Shown piece after piece: positions 50,724-59,554 of a stretch of 64,000 bases of DNA. The notes under the pieces were generated by a model. That model saw nothing but the letters and a program-made list of their open reading frames with translations. It had not been told where the DNA came from and searched no databases. The translations under genes and the position numbers were made by a program. The DNA is from Actinomycetota bacterium (lineage in GTDB: Bacteria > Actinomycetota > Thermoleophilia > Miltoncostaeales > Miltoncostaeaceae). The stretch spans positions 1-64,000 of the forward strand of contig JACJWX010000014.1 of the NCBI GenBank assembly GCA_020636905.1, in the 5' to 3' direction. Numbering within the stretch: the stretch's first letter is position 1; every line of letters begins with the position of its first letter.

Positions 50724-52652
50724 TTGCGACGTTTGTTGACAACCCTGGTGACGATGATGCTGCTCGGAGTGTCGGCCGCGCTGGCGGCGGCGAATCCGAT
50801 CACGGTCGAGAACGCCAAGCCGGGAAGTCCGAACTGGAAGTACCCGGAGGCACCCCGCGGCACGGTCTCGGACCAGTATGCCGGAACGGTCAACACCATC
50901 GAGGGGTTCACGAGCGACGACAGCCTCGTCCCCGGTCAGCAGCTCGAACTCCACGTGTCGGCCAACAGTGGCTGGGCATACCGTGTCGAGGTCTACCGAC
51001 TGGGGTGGTACGGCGGCGCCGGCGCACGACGTGTGGCCTGCTCGCCGAGTTGCTCCGGATCCCGCGCGGGCGTGGTCCAGCCTCCGCTCACGCCGATGAC
51101 CTCCACCGGATACCGCCGCGCACCCTGGTCGGTGACCGACACGGTCCCCGTGACGACCGACTGGACCAGCGGGTACTACATCGCGCAGCTCCTGCTCACC
51201 GAGGGCCCATACGCCGGGAACGCCCGCTGGGTGCCGTTCATCGTGCGGACCCCGGCCGGATCGAGTTCGTCCATCCTGGCTCAGGTCCCGGTGAACAACT
51301 GGCAGGCCTACAACGGCTGGGGCGGCCGGAGCACCTACATCAACAAGTCGGTCGACGGTATCGCCGCGACCCACGTGTCGTTCGATCGCCCGTACTGGGG
51401 CGCGATGTACGACATGTTCGACCATGAGCTCGGGGGGATCCGCTTCCTCGAGCGCGAGGGGTACGACGTCCAGTACGCCACCGATCGGGACGTCAACGAC
51501 GAGCCCGGCCTGCTCCTGAACCGATCCATGGTGCTGGTCAACGGCCACGACGAGTACTGGACCTCCGCGCAGCGCGACGCGTTCGAGAACGCCCGAAACC
51601 AGGGTGTCAGCCTGATGTTTCTGGGCGCGAACATCGCCTACTGGCAGGTGCGTTACGCCGACGGCGGGCGCACGATGATCGCCTACAAGGAAGAGGCCGC
51701 CAGCGATCCGGAGCAGTCCTGGTCGAAGAAGACCGACCTGTTCCGCAATGTCGGCCGTCCGGAATGCCAGCTCCTCGGGATCCAGTACGACAACTCCTGG
51801 AAGATCGACGCGCAGGTTCGCAGCTACCGGGTGGACGACACCGGACTCGGGCACAGGTGGATGAACGGCACCGGGTTCAACGCCAACGAGGTGGTCACCG
51901 ACACCGTCGGTTACGAATGGGATTTCATCACGCCCGGGTGCTCGCACCCTCCGTTGACCCGGTTCTTCGAGTGGGACGGCACGGAGATCCCCGGCGAAAC
52001 GCTTCCGCCCGCCGACGCGGTGGGCTACACCGCCCCATCCGGCGCGCGGGTGTTCAGCGCCGGGTCGCTGCACTTCACCCGGGGACTCGATTCCTGGCGT
52101 TCTTACACCTGGATCGGGGGCGGCCCCACCAACGCCAAGCTGCAGCGGTTCGTCCGCAATGTGCTCAACGACATGACCTCGACGCCTCCGGTGGTGCCTC
52201 CCACACCCCAGGGGATCTCGCCGAACGCATCGTTCGTCCCGTCGATCGCCGCGCCGATCGTGGGTGAGCAGGTGACGTTCACCGACACGAGCACAACGCC
52301 GATCGGCACGATCGTGGCCCGCGCCTGGGACCTCGACGGCGACGGCGTGTTCATGGATGGCACGGCGCCCACCGCGGCCACGACCTTCGCCACTGCGGGA
52401 ACACACCGAGTCGGGCTGCGTGTCACGAACTCCTCGGGCACCTCAGGCACCACCTGGATGGATCTCCAGGTGAACGCTCCGACGATCACGATCAACCGTG
52501 AGCTGCCCGCCATCCCCGAGGTGAACCTCGACGCGCGGTCCTGGAAGCAGGTCCGGGCAAAGCGCGCCGACGCGGCCGCCGGGTGCCGCCGCCCGGCCCG
52601 GCGCGCTCCGCGTGGCGCCAGGCTGGGAATCAGCGGATGTGTGCGCCCGTGA
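50724..52652 (+). CDS. Secreted N,N-dimethylformamidase-beta-like protein with PKD domain
   Basis: From a TTG at 50724 with AGGAG upstream the product is 642 residues. It has a signal peptide (about 1-24, RRLLTTLVTMMLLGVSAALA) and a large domain like the C-terminal part of DMFase beta subunit (EVYRLGWYGGAGARRV, NNWQAYNGWGGRSTYI, VNGHDEYWTSAQRDAFENAR, FLGANIAYWQVRYAD). A PKD-type beta-sandwich follows at about 505-590 (FTDTSTTPIGTIVARAWDLD, AGTHRVGLRVTNSSGTSGTT). Members of this domain family are usually secreted and uncharacterised, so amidase activity should not be assumed. The last ~40 residues are Arg-rich and odd compared with the rest. A perfect hairpin follows. Confidence 0.87.
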   Translation: MRRLLTTLVTMMLLGVSAALAAANPITVENAKPGSPNWKYPEAPRGTVSDQYAGTVNTIEGFTSDDSLVPGQQLELHVSANSGWAYRVEVYRLGWYGGAGARRVACSPSCSGSRAGVVQPPLTPMTSTGYRRAPWSVTDTVPVTTDWTSGYYIAQLLLTEGPYAGNARWVPFIVRTPAGSSSSILAQVPVNNWQAYNGWGGRSTYINKSVDGIAATHVSFDRPYWGAMYDMFDHELGGIRFLEREGYDVQYATDRDVNDEPGLLLNRSMVLVNGHDEYWTSAQRDAFENARNQGVSLMFLGANIAYWQVRYADGGRTMIAYKEEAASDPEQSWSKKTDLFRNVGRPECQLLGIQYDNSWKIDAQVRSYRVDDTGLGHRWMNGTGFNANEVVTDTVGYEWDFITPGCSHPPLTRFFEWDGTEIPGETLPPADAVGYTAPSGARVFSAGSLHFTRGLDSWRSYTWIGGGPTNAKLQRFVRNVLNDMTSTPPVVPPTPQGISPNASFVPSIAAPIVGEQVTFTDTSTTPIGTIVARAWDLDGDGVFMDGTAPTAATTFATAGTHRVGLRVTNSSGTSGTTWMDLQVNAPTITINRELPAIPEVNLDARSWKQVRAKRADAAAGCRRPARRAPRGARLGISGCVRP

Positions 52653-52737
52653 CCCGCGCACCGGACTCCGAGATCCGGGCGGCCGCGGTGCCCTGAGCCG
52701 CTGCCCGGGGGCTGCAGCACCGAGTGCAGCGGCCCGT

Positions 52738-52781
52738 GCCCGTCCCGATCAGCACTCCGCCGTCGGCTGATCGGGACGGGC
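52738..52781. terminator. Strong bidirectional terminator
   Basis: Perfect 16-bp inverted arms GCCCGTCCCGATCAGC (52738-52753) and GCTGATCGGGACGGGC (52766-52781) with a 12-base loop lie between two convergent genes. This is one of the most stable hairpins in the window. Confidence 0.85.
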
Positions 52782-52790
52782 GCCAGCTCG

Positions 52791-53468
52791 CTACTCCTCC
52801 TCGGGATCCGCGCCGATGCCCCGCTGATCGCCCTTGGTCGCCGACGGGGGGATCGTGTTGTCATCGCCGGGGTCGGTCGTCGCGTTGGTGTCGCCGAGGA
52901 CCAGCACCCGCTCGCAGCTGCGGTGGACCTCGTCCTCGGGCCGGACGACGGCCACGTCGCGGCCGGGTCCGCAGATGACGGTGTCCTTGACCCCATCGCG
53001 GCTGCGCGAGTACAGGACGTCGTTTCCGCGGCCGCCGACGAGCACGTCGGCCCCGTCACCGGCGTAGAGGGTGTCGAAGCCATGCCCGCCGATCAGGCGA
53101 TCGTCTCCGGACCCGCCCACGAGCACGTCGCCGTTGAATCCGCCGAGCAGTGTGTCGTTGCCGGCCTGACCGAGTGCCACGTCACGCCCCGAACCGGCGT
53201 GCAACACGTCGTCTTCGCTTCCGCCGAGGAGGACGTCGCGGCCGTGTCCGCCGAACACGACGTCCGACCCCGGGCCGGCGACGATCACGTCGGCGCCCCT
53301 GAAACCGAAGACGACGTCCTGACCGGCACCTGCTCGGATGGTGTCCGGTCCCCGTGTGCCGCGCAGCACGTCGGAATCCGCGCCGCCGTTGGTGACGCCT
53401 GCCTGCAGAGCCGGCACGACCGCGCAACCCGTGATTGCGACGATGGCCAGTAGACGGCGTTTCCTCAT
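52791..53468 (-). CDS. Exported RTX-type calcium-binding repeat protein
   Basis: This 225-residue protein has an N-terminal export signal (RKRRLLAIVAITGCAVVPAL; ITGC could act as a lipobox). About twelve nonapeptide-like repeats of G-G-x-G-x-D-x-L/V type follow (GGHGRDVLLGGSEDDVL, GGSGDDRLIGGHGFDTLY, GDGADVLVGGRGNDVLY). These bind Ca2+ in parallel beta-rolls. After the repeats come VICGPGRDVAVV and an acidic tail. No type I secretion genes are nearby, and the signal suggests Sec export instead. Such single-domain repeat proteins are common in soil actinobacteria; role unknown. Confidence 0.9.
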   Translation of the reverse strand: MRKRRLLAIVAITGCAVVPALQAGVTNGGADSDVLRGTRGPDTIRAGAGQDVVFGFRGADVIVAGPGSDVVFGGHGRDVLLGGSEDDVLHAGSGRDVALGQAGNDTLLGGFNGDVLVGGSGDDRLIGGHGFDTLYAGDGADVLVGGRGNDVLYSRSRDGVKDTVICGPGRDVAVVRPEDEVHRSCERVLVLGDTNATTDPGDDNTIPPSATKGDQRGIGADPEEE

Positions 53469-53662
53469 GGTGTCCTCCCGTGGGGTGTGGTGTGTGCGGC
53501 CCCACCCTCGGACACCACCATGAGCGCTTTCCCAGGCCCGCGTGTGCGAGCTGCATGAATTTGTGAGGCGTTCAGGCCCGGACCCGCGGGACGTGATCAG
53601 AATGTGCGAAAACCGTTCACAAGCGGTGCGGCCTCACACAACCCGAACGACACGGGCGGGCC

Positions 53663-54826
53663 TCAGTGTCCCGCCGGGCCGCCCGCGGACTCGGTGGCGC
53701 GTGCCGTCGCCTCGGCGCGGAGCTGGTGCAGCCTGGTCGCCTGGTCCCGGGCCACCACGTTCGAGGAACGCGCTCCCGCGAGCAGCCCCTGCACCTCGGG
53801 GATCACGTATCGCGCGATCAGCTCGTAGCTCCGTTTGACCGCCGGCCAGGGCGCCCACTCGTTCGCCCAGAACAGGAGGGTGCCGAACCCGCCGGTGGCC
53901 TCCTGAAGGACGCCGATGGTCTCGAGCAGGTCCTCGGGCGACCCGACCACCCAGCTCCCCCGCTCCGCCATCCTGCGTACGAGGTCCTCGCGGGGCCCGT
54001 CGACCGGGCACGGCCGGCCGGTGGTCGCCTCGACGTAGTCGAGCAGGAACCGCGCGCCGCCCTCGCTGGTCTCCCTGATGGCCTGGTCACGGGTCTCGGC
54101 GATGTGGACCGGAAGCGAGAGCCGCCAATCGCGGCGGTGGACGGTGCGGCCGGCTTGCGCGGCCGCGTCTTCGGCGTGCGCCCACTGCGTGGCCAGGTCG
54201 GCGCCGCCGGCACCCGGGCGCGCCGCGCTGAGTGACAGCACCCCGCATCCGAACCGCCCGGCCAGGCGCATGCCCGCGGGGGATTCCAGGCTCGTCACCG
54301 CGAGCGGCGGGTGGGGGTCCTGGTACGGACGCAGCTGGAGCACCGCGTCATGCATTTCGAACCAGGAACCCGTGTACGAGAATGGCGTCGGATCGCTGAA
54401 GAGCCGCACGATCACCTCGAGCGACTCGGCCATGCGATCGCGCAGAAGGCCCGGGTCGAGCCCGAGCATCACGGCATCCGAGATGTGGCCGCCCGGGCCG
54501 ACGCCGAAGTTGATGCGCCCGCGGGTGAGGTGGTCGAGCAGCACGATCCGGTCGGCGACCATCAACGGGTGGTGGTACGGAAGGCTGACCGCCCCGGTGC
54601 CGAGACGGATGTGCTTGGTGCGCTCCGCGGCCACCGCAAGGAACATCTCCGGTGAGGAGATCGTCTCCCAGCCGGTGGTGTGATGCTCGCCCACCCAGGC
54701 CTCGTCGAACCCCAGCTGATCGACCCACCGGATCAGCTCCAGGTCGCGATCGAGCGCGAGGGTCGGGTGCTCGCCGAGCTGGTGGAACGGAGCCAGGAAC
54801 AGGCCGAACTTCATCCGTGCGTTCAT
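53663..54826 (-). CDS. LLM-class flavin-dependent oxidoreductase
   Basis: This 387-residue bacterial-luciferase-like TIM barrel has N-terminal KFGLFLAPFHQLGEHPTLAL, then GFDEAWVGEHHTTGWETISS, RIRLGTGAVSLPYHHPLMVA-type sequence (KHIRLGTGAVSLPYHHP) and ADRIVLLDHLTRGRINFGVG. Cofactor could be FMN or F420; the motif set does not decide. Substrate unknown. ATG 54826 is preferred (a second ATG lies 12 bases later). It is divergent from the GCS2-like gene, and the pair may share the 80-base promoter region. Confidence 0.9.
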   Translation of the reverse strand: MNARMKFGLFLAPFHQLGEHPTLALDRDLELIRWVDQLGFDEAWVGEHHTTGWETISSPEMFLAVAAERTKHIRLGTGAVSLPYHHPLMVADRIVLLDHLTRGRINFGVGPGGHISDAVMLGLDPGLLRDRMAESLEVIVRLFSDPTPFSYTGSWFEMHDAVLQLRPYQDPHPPLAVTSLESPAGMRLAGRFGCGVLSLSAARPGAGGADLATQWAHAEDAAAQAGRTVHRRDWRLSLPVHIAETRDQAIRETSEGGARFLLDYVEATTGRPCPVDGPREDLVRRMAERGSWVVGSPEDLLETIGVLQEATGGFGTLLFWANEWAPWPAVKRSYELIARYVIPEVQGLLAGARSSNVVARDQATRLHQLRAEATARATESAGGPAGH

Positions 54827-54907
54827 GCGGGTCTCCGGGGTGGGCACCACGACCGGATCGGGGGGAATGGCGTGCATGTATGGCGCGCGGGTACGCTCGC
54901 CCACAAC

Positions 54908-56407
54908 ATGGGTGCTGACATCGATCGAGACACGTTCAGTCCGGAAGAAGAGTCGCGGTTCGTCATGCGGCTGCAGCATTGTCTCACCGCGCTGGAGTCG
55001 TTGCTCGGCAGGCCCGGATTCGGCGAGGGCCAGACCCGTGTCGGCCTCGAACTGGAGCTCTCGTTGGTCGGCGACGACGGCCGCCCGCTGCTGCGGAATC
55101 AGGAAGTCATCGCCGCGACCGACGTCGAGCGCGTGGAAGTCGAACTCGATCGGTTCAATCTCGAGTACAACGCCCGCCCGGTCCCGCTGGCGGGAGCCCC
55201 GTTCACCTCCCTCCTCGACGACGTGACCGAGGCCCTCTCGGGCCTCCGCGCGACCGCGGAACGGTTTGACGGGCGTATCGCCGCGGTCGGGATCCTCCCG
55301 ACCCTGCGGGAGTCCGACCTGCAACGGGATGCACTCACCGACGTCCCACGTTTCAGGGCCATCTCGTCCCGGATCCGCGCCCTGCGCAACGCGCCGTTCG
55401 AGGTCCGCGTGGACGGCCCCGAGCCGATCCGGATCACCTGTGACGACGTGACCCTCGAGGGGGCGAACACCTCGCTCCAGATCCACCTCCAGGTCCATCC
55501 GCAACGTTTTGCCCGCGTGTTCAACGCGGCCCAGATCGCCACCGCCCCCGTGCTGGCGTTGGCAGGCAATTCTCCGGTCGTCGCGGGCCGCCAGGGGTGG
55601 GAGGAGACACGCGTGGCGGTGTTCCGCCAGGCCGTGGACGATCGCGGCCCGTCCGCTCGCTGGAGCCCGGCGCGCGTCTCGTTCGGCAACGGCTGGCTCA
55701 AGTCCGGAGCGCACGAACTCTTCGCTGAGGCCGTCGCCCTCCACACCCCGCTGCTCCCGGTCTGCAGCGAGGAGCAACCGCTCGACGTACTCGCCGAAGG
55801 CGGCACACCGGGGCTCGACGAACTCCGCCTCCACAACGGCACGGTGTGGCGCTGGAATCGCCCGGTCTACGATCCGTCCGACGGTGGTCATCTGCGCATC
55901 GAATTCCGGAGCCTTCCGTCCGGTCCCACGGCGACCGACATGCTCGCCAACGTCGCCCTGCTGCTCGGGCTCACGGCGGCCCTCGCCCGCGAGTCGTGGT
56001 GGATGACGGTGGCGCTGCCGTTCCGGTACGCCGAGTACAACTTCAATGAGGCCGCCCGTGTCGGGCTGGATGCGACGTTGCTGTGGCCCTCGAAGCGCGC
56101 CCCGTCGCCGCGGCCGGTGCAGGTGCGGACCCTGCTGGATGAGCTGATCCCGCTGGCGGACGAGGGCCTCGAATCCGTTGGTGTCCTTCCGGAGGAGCGC
56201 GCTCGTCACCTGGACGTGCTCCGTGCGCGCCTGGAGTCCGGGCAGACCGGCTCCCGGTGGCAGCGGTCCACCCTGATCGCCCTGGAGCGAGACGGCATGC
56301 CCCGTGAGCGGGCGCTGGTGGAGATGGTGGATCGGTATCTGGAGCACTCCGCCTCGGAGCGCCCCGTCCACGAGTGGCCCGCCCCGACGACCGGACGGTC
56401 CTCCTGA
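54908..56407 (+). CDS. Glutamate-cysteine ligase-like (GCS2 family) protein
   Basis: This 499-residue protein of the carboxylate-amine/glutamate-cysteine ligase fold has TRVGLELELSLVGDDGRPLL near residue 44 (metal/ATP Glu motif), DRFNLEYNARPVPL, EGANTSLQIHLQVHPQRFAR and RIEFRSLPSGPTATDM. Enzymes of this group join glutamate to cysteine or other amines. Actinobacteria use related proteins (EgtA, YbdK-like), so ergothioneine-pathway or other gamma-glutamyl ligation is possible; no other Egt gene is nearby. The ATG at 54908 is the first plausible start after the divergent gene. Confidence 0.82.
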   Translation: MGADIDRDTFSPEEESRFVMRLQHCLTALESLLGRPGFGEGQTRVGLELELSLVGDDGRPLLRNQEVIAATDVERVEVELDRFNLEYNARPVPLAGAPFTSLLDDVTEALSGLRATAERFDGRIAAVGILPTLRESDLQRDALTDVPRFRAISSRIRALRNAPFEVRVDGPEPIRITCDDVTLEGANTSLQIHLQVHPQRFARVFNAAQIATAPVLALAGNSPVVAGRQGWEETRVAVFRQAVDDRGPSARWSPARVSFGNGWLKSGAHELFAEAVALHTPLLPVCSEEQPLDVLAEGGTPGLDELRLHNGTVWRWNRPVYDPSDGGHLRIEFRSLPSGPTATDMLANVALLLGLTAALARESWWMTVALPFRYAEYNFNEAARVGLDATLLWPSKRAPSPRPVQVRTLLDELIPLADEGLESVGVLPEERARHLDVLRARLESGQTGSRWQRSTLIALERDGMPRERALVEMVDRYLEHSASERPVHEWPAPTTGRSS

Positions 56408-56424
56408 ACGGCTACCGTGGCGGT

Positions 56425-57021
56425 GTGGAACTGGGGGTCGTGGGAGCCGGGCGAATGGGGCTGGCGGCGGCACCGGTGTTCGCGGCGGCCGGATTCGGGG
56501 TGGCGCTGTCGAGCCGGCGCGGACCGGACCGGCTGGCCACGCTGGCCTCGGGGTTCGGACCGGATGTTCGCGCCGTAGCGGTCTCCGAGGCCATGGGGGC
56601 GCCGATGGTGATGCTCGCGGTGCCCTGGTCCGAAGTCGAGGCCCTGCTGGCCGCACATGCCACCACGACGGGTGCAGTGCTCATGGACGCCACGAACGCC
56701 TGGGCGGGGTGGTCCCCGACCCGCGCCGCGTCCGGGTCGTCCGAGGCGGTCGCGCAATGGACCAACGCGGACGTGGTGAAGGTGTTCAGCACCGTCCACG
56801 CCCGTCGTCTGGCCGCCCCGGACGGACTGGCGGTCCCGTTCGCCACCGATGTGCCGAGCGCGGGCGACCGCGTCGCCGATCTGCTCTCCAGGATCGGATT
56901 CGCACCCGTGTACGCCGGGTCGCTCGCCGAGGTGGCCGACACGATGGCCCCGGGTGGCCTGCTGTTCGGTCGAACGACCTCCGACAGCGTTCTCCGGACA
57001 CTTATCTCAGGCTCGACATGA
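56425..57021 (+). CDS. NAD(P)-binding oxidoreductase (F420:NADP reductase-like)
   Basis: This 198-residue Rossmann protein starts at GTG 56425 with the dinucleotide motif LGVVGAGRMGLAAAPVFAAA. SSRRGPDRLATLAS, VMLAVPWSEVEALL, DATNAWAGWSPT and ADVVKVFSTVHARRL follow the order seen in F420-dependent NADP reductases and related small reductases. Whether F420 or another substrate is used cannot be told. It lies 17 bases after the GCS2-like gene and overlaps the lipoprotein gene (ATGA). Confidence 0.82.
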   Translation: MELGVVGAGRMGLAAAPVFAAAGFGVALSSRRGPDRLATLASGFGPDVRAVAVSEAMGAPMVMLAVPWSEVEALLAAHATTTGAVLMDATNAWAGWSPTRAASGSSEAVAQWTNADVVKVFSTVHARRLAAPDGLAVPFATDVPSAGDRVADLLSRIGFAPVYAGSLAEVADTMAPGGLLFGRTTSDSVLRTLISGST

Positions 57022-58319
57022 GCAAGAGGCTTCTGCTTTTCCCCCTGCTCGTTTGGATGTTCTCCGGCTGCGCGAGCGCTCCCCCCGACGACAGTGCCTG
57101 TCCGCCGGTGACCGCGTCTCCCGAGGTGCTCGCGAGGTCCGACGCCCGGTTCCCGGTGATCGCCGCCGGGGATCGTGGCGACGACGTGGCGATCGCATGG
57201 CAGAGCACCGTCGGCGGTCCCGTGCTTGCCCGACGCCGCTTCGAAGGGATATGGACGACTCCCGCACCGGTCTCCCCGGCAGGGGCGATGAGCCCCGTCC
57301 TGGTTGCGACCCCGGATGGACCGGTGCTGGTCAGCGATGCCGCTCCCGCAGAGCGACGGGGGTTGTGGATCTCGGACGGCACCCCCGACGGCGGCTGGTC
57401 GCCACCGCGGCCCATCACGACGGCCGCCGGCACCCGCGTGCGGTTCCCGGCGGCGAGCGCCGGGGCGGACGGAACGCTCGTGGTGGTCTGGCGTGCGGAT
57501 CCGGCGGGCGCGTTGATGCTGCGCTCACGTGCAACGACAGGGGTCTGGAGCCCGCCCCGGGTGGTCGTCGCGGGCAACGACATCCGTGATCCGGTGGTGG
57601 CACTGGCCGGAGACGGCCGCGCGGTGCTCGCCTGGATCGAGATCGAGGATGGACACCGTGTCGTGAGGACGGCGGAGTGGGCGGACGGGCGCGTCTCGGC
57701 ACCGGTGGCCCGTTCGCCACAGGAGGAGACCGCGACGGACCTGGTCGGCGGCAGATCGACGACGGGCGCGGTGGTCCTCGCCTGGCGCGGCGAACGCGGC
57801 GGTCGCACCCAGCAGGTGCGATCGGTCGCACGGAGCGCGGACGGCCGATGGTTCCAGACCCGGGCGCTGGGCGCCGCCCGGACGTTCGCGCGGGGCCTGC
57901 CGCGGCCTCCCGGCCCGCTGTCACGCGCGCCCTCGGTCGCGGTGCGGAACGACGCGACGGCCGTCGTCGCGTGGCCGGAACAGCGTGACGGCATCGACAC
58001 GACGGTCGCCGTCGTGCTCGACGGCGCCGGAGGCGTTCAGCAGGAGTCCGTGCTGAGTGCGGGAGGCCGGGGCGGCACGGTCGCCCTCGCAACCGCGGCG
58101 GACGGCCGAGTGGTCGCCGTCTGGGAACACCTCGACGACCCGGTCCTCTCCCTGCGCCGCGTGGAACTCGACGGGACGCGCTGGACCGGATGCCGCACGC
58201 TGACCCGAACCGGGCGTGAGCCGGCCGGACCGGTGCTCGCCGCGGGTGGCGGGCGGGTGTGGGCCGCCTGGGGCGTGTCGAACGATTCCAGCGTCGAAGC
58301 CGAGTCGGTGTACCCGTGA
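57018..58319 (+). CDS. Lipoprotein with propeller-like repeats
   Basis: This 433-residue protein has a lipoprotein-type signal (MSKRLLLFPLLVWMFSGC, Cys18). The mature part consists of seven or eight units with a recurring V-V-A-W/L-A-W core (DVAIAWQS, TLVVVWRAD, AVLAWIE, AVVLAWRG, AVVAWPEQ, VVAVWEHL, VWAAWGVS), suggesting a beta-propeller. No catalytic motif is visible. It is sandwiched by coupled starts between the reductase and the GT87-like gene, hinting at an envelope process shared with them. I know no named family. Confidence 0.78.
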   Translation: MSKRLLLFPLLVWMFSGCASAPPDDSACPPVTASPEVLARSDARFPVIAAGDRGDDVAIAWQSTVGGPVLARRRFEGIWTTPAPVSPAGAMSPVLVATPDGPVLVSDAAPAERRGLWISDGTPDGGWSPPRPITTAAGTRVRFPAASAGADGTLVVVWRADPAGALMLRSRATTGVWSPPRVVVAGNDIRDPVVALAGDGRAVLAWIEIEDGHRVVRTAEWADGRVSAPVARSPQEETATDLVGGRSTTGAVVLAWRGERGGRTQQVRSVARSADGRWFQTRALGAARTFARGLPRPPGPLSRAPSVAVRNDATAVVAWPEQRDGIDTTVAVVLDGAGGVQQESVLSAGGRGGTVALATAADGRVVAVWEHLDDPVLSLRRVELDGTRWTGCRTLTRTGREPAGPVLAAGGGRVWAAWGVSNDSSVEAESVYP

Positions 58320-59554
58320 GATTCCGGCCGTCCACCATCGTCGCCGCGGCGGTCGTTCTCGTGTCCGCGGTCGTCTGGGCCGTCCAGTACCGGCTCGCGG
58401 CCGCCAGCGGCGTCGGCGATCTCCCCGTCTACGAGCACGCGTCGCGGCTGATGCGGCTCGGCGAGGTGCCCTACCGCGACTTCGCCCTCGAATACCCGCC
58501 CGGCGGCGCGGGTCTCTTTTTCATCACCGATCTGCTGCCCGGAAGCTTCGGGGCCGCTTTCAGCATCGTGATGTTCGGGTTTCTCGCGCTGGCGGTCGCC
58601 GGTGTCACCGCAACCTGCGCCGCCCTGGGACGGTCGACGGTCGGGACGGCCGTCGCCGCAACCGTCACGGCGGGCGTCCCGCTGGTCTTCGCGAGCCTCT
58701 CGCAGCTCCGCTACGACCTGGTGCTGACCGCCCTGCTGGCGTGGCTTCTGTGGGCGGTGGTCACGAATCGATGGCGGGCCGTGTGGACGCTCATCGGACT
58801 CTGCCTGCTGGTGAAGCTGGTGCCGGTGGTGCTCGTCCCCCTGCTGGCGGTGATCCAGGCTCAGCGCGACCGGCCGACGCGAATCGCACGCGCGATGCTC
58901 CCCGGCCTGGCCTTGGTGCTGGTTGTCGTTGGTCCGCTGGCAGCCGTGGCCCCGTCCGGACTCTGGGATTCGGTCGCCTACCACCTGGAACGCCCTCTCC
59001 AGATCGAGGCCCTCGGCGCGAGCCTGCTCATCACCGCTCACCATCTCGGATTCGGCGATGTCGCCCGCGTCAACAGCTACGGGAGCGACAACCTGCTCGG
59101 GGCGCGAGCCGACACGATGGCGTCCATCAGCGGGTTGGTCGCGGTCGTGCTGGTGCTCGCCATCGTCGCCGTCGTCGCCCGGGCCTCCTGGCGACGTGGT
59201 CCCGACACGGTGATCCCGGTCGACGAGACCATCGCCGCCGTCGCCGCCACGCTGCTGGCGTTCATCGCCTTTGGAAAGGTGTTGTCACCGCAGTATCTGC
59301 TCTGGCTCGCACCGGTGGTGGGGCTGCTCGGGGGCCGTCGCATGGTCCCGGCCGCCGTCGGAATGGTCACCGCCACGGCCCTCTCGTACGCGGTCTTCCC
59401 CACGCTCTATCGGAGTTACACCGAAGACCTCGCGGCGATCCCCTCGTGGCTCGTCCTGGCGCGCAACGTGGTCCTCATCGCGCTGCTGATCGTCGCCTGG
59501 CCGCGCCTGCGGCGACGGACGGAAGATGGTCAGTCGCCGGCCACGGGCATGTAG
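58316..59554 (+). CDS. GT87-like polytopic glycosyltransferase
   Basis: This 412-residue membrane protein with about ten helices has the acidic loop YEHASRLMRLGEVPYRDFAL followed by EYPPGGAGLFF, and SPQYLLWLAPVVGLLGGR near the end. These are typical of DUF2029/GT87 polyprenol-phosphate-sugar transferases of actinobacteria. They transfer mannose or other sugars from lipid-linked donors on the outer face. The GTG start overlaps the lipoprotein stop. The gene ends 25 bases inside the convergent mscS-type gene. Confidence 0.85.
   Translation: MRFRPSTIVAAAVVLVSAVVWAVQYRLAAASGVGDLPVYEHASRLMRLGEVPYRDFALEYPPGGAGLFFITDLLPGSFGAAFSIVMFGFLALAVAGVTATCAALGRSTVGTAVAATVTAGVPLVFASLSQLRYDLVLTALLAWLLWAVVTNRWRAVWTLIGLCLLVKLVPVVLVPLLAVIQAQRDRPTRIARAMLPGLALVLVVVGPLAAVAPSGLWDSVAYHLERPLQIEALGASLLITAHHLGFGDVARVNSYGSDNLLGARADTMASISGLVAVVLVLAIVAVVARASWRRGPDTVIPVDETIAAVAATLLAFIAFGKVLSPQYLLWLAPVVGLLGGRRMVPAAVGMVTATALSYAVFPTLYRSYTEDLAAIPSWLVLARNVVLIALLIVAWPRLRRRTEDGQSPATGM

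Noticed and set aside
54827..56656. N-terminal extension of the LLM gene across the GCS2-like gene on the minus strand
   Set aside because: The conserved N-terminus of the flavin enzyme begins at 54826; the extension is antisense to a well-conserved ligase.
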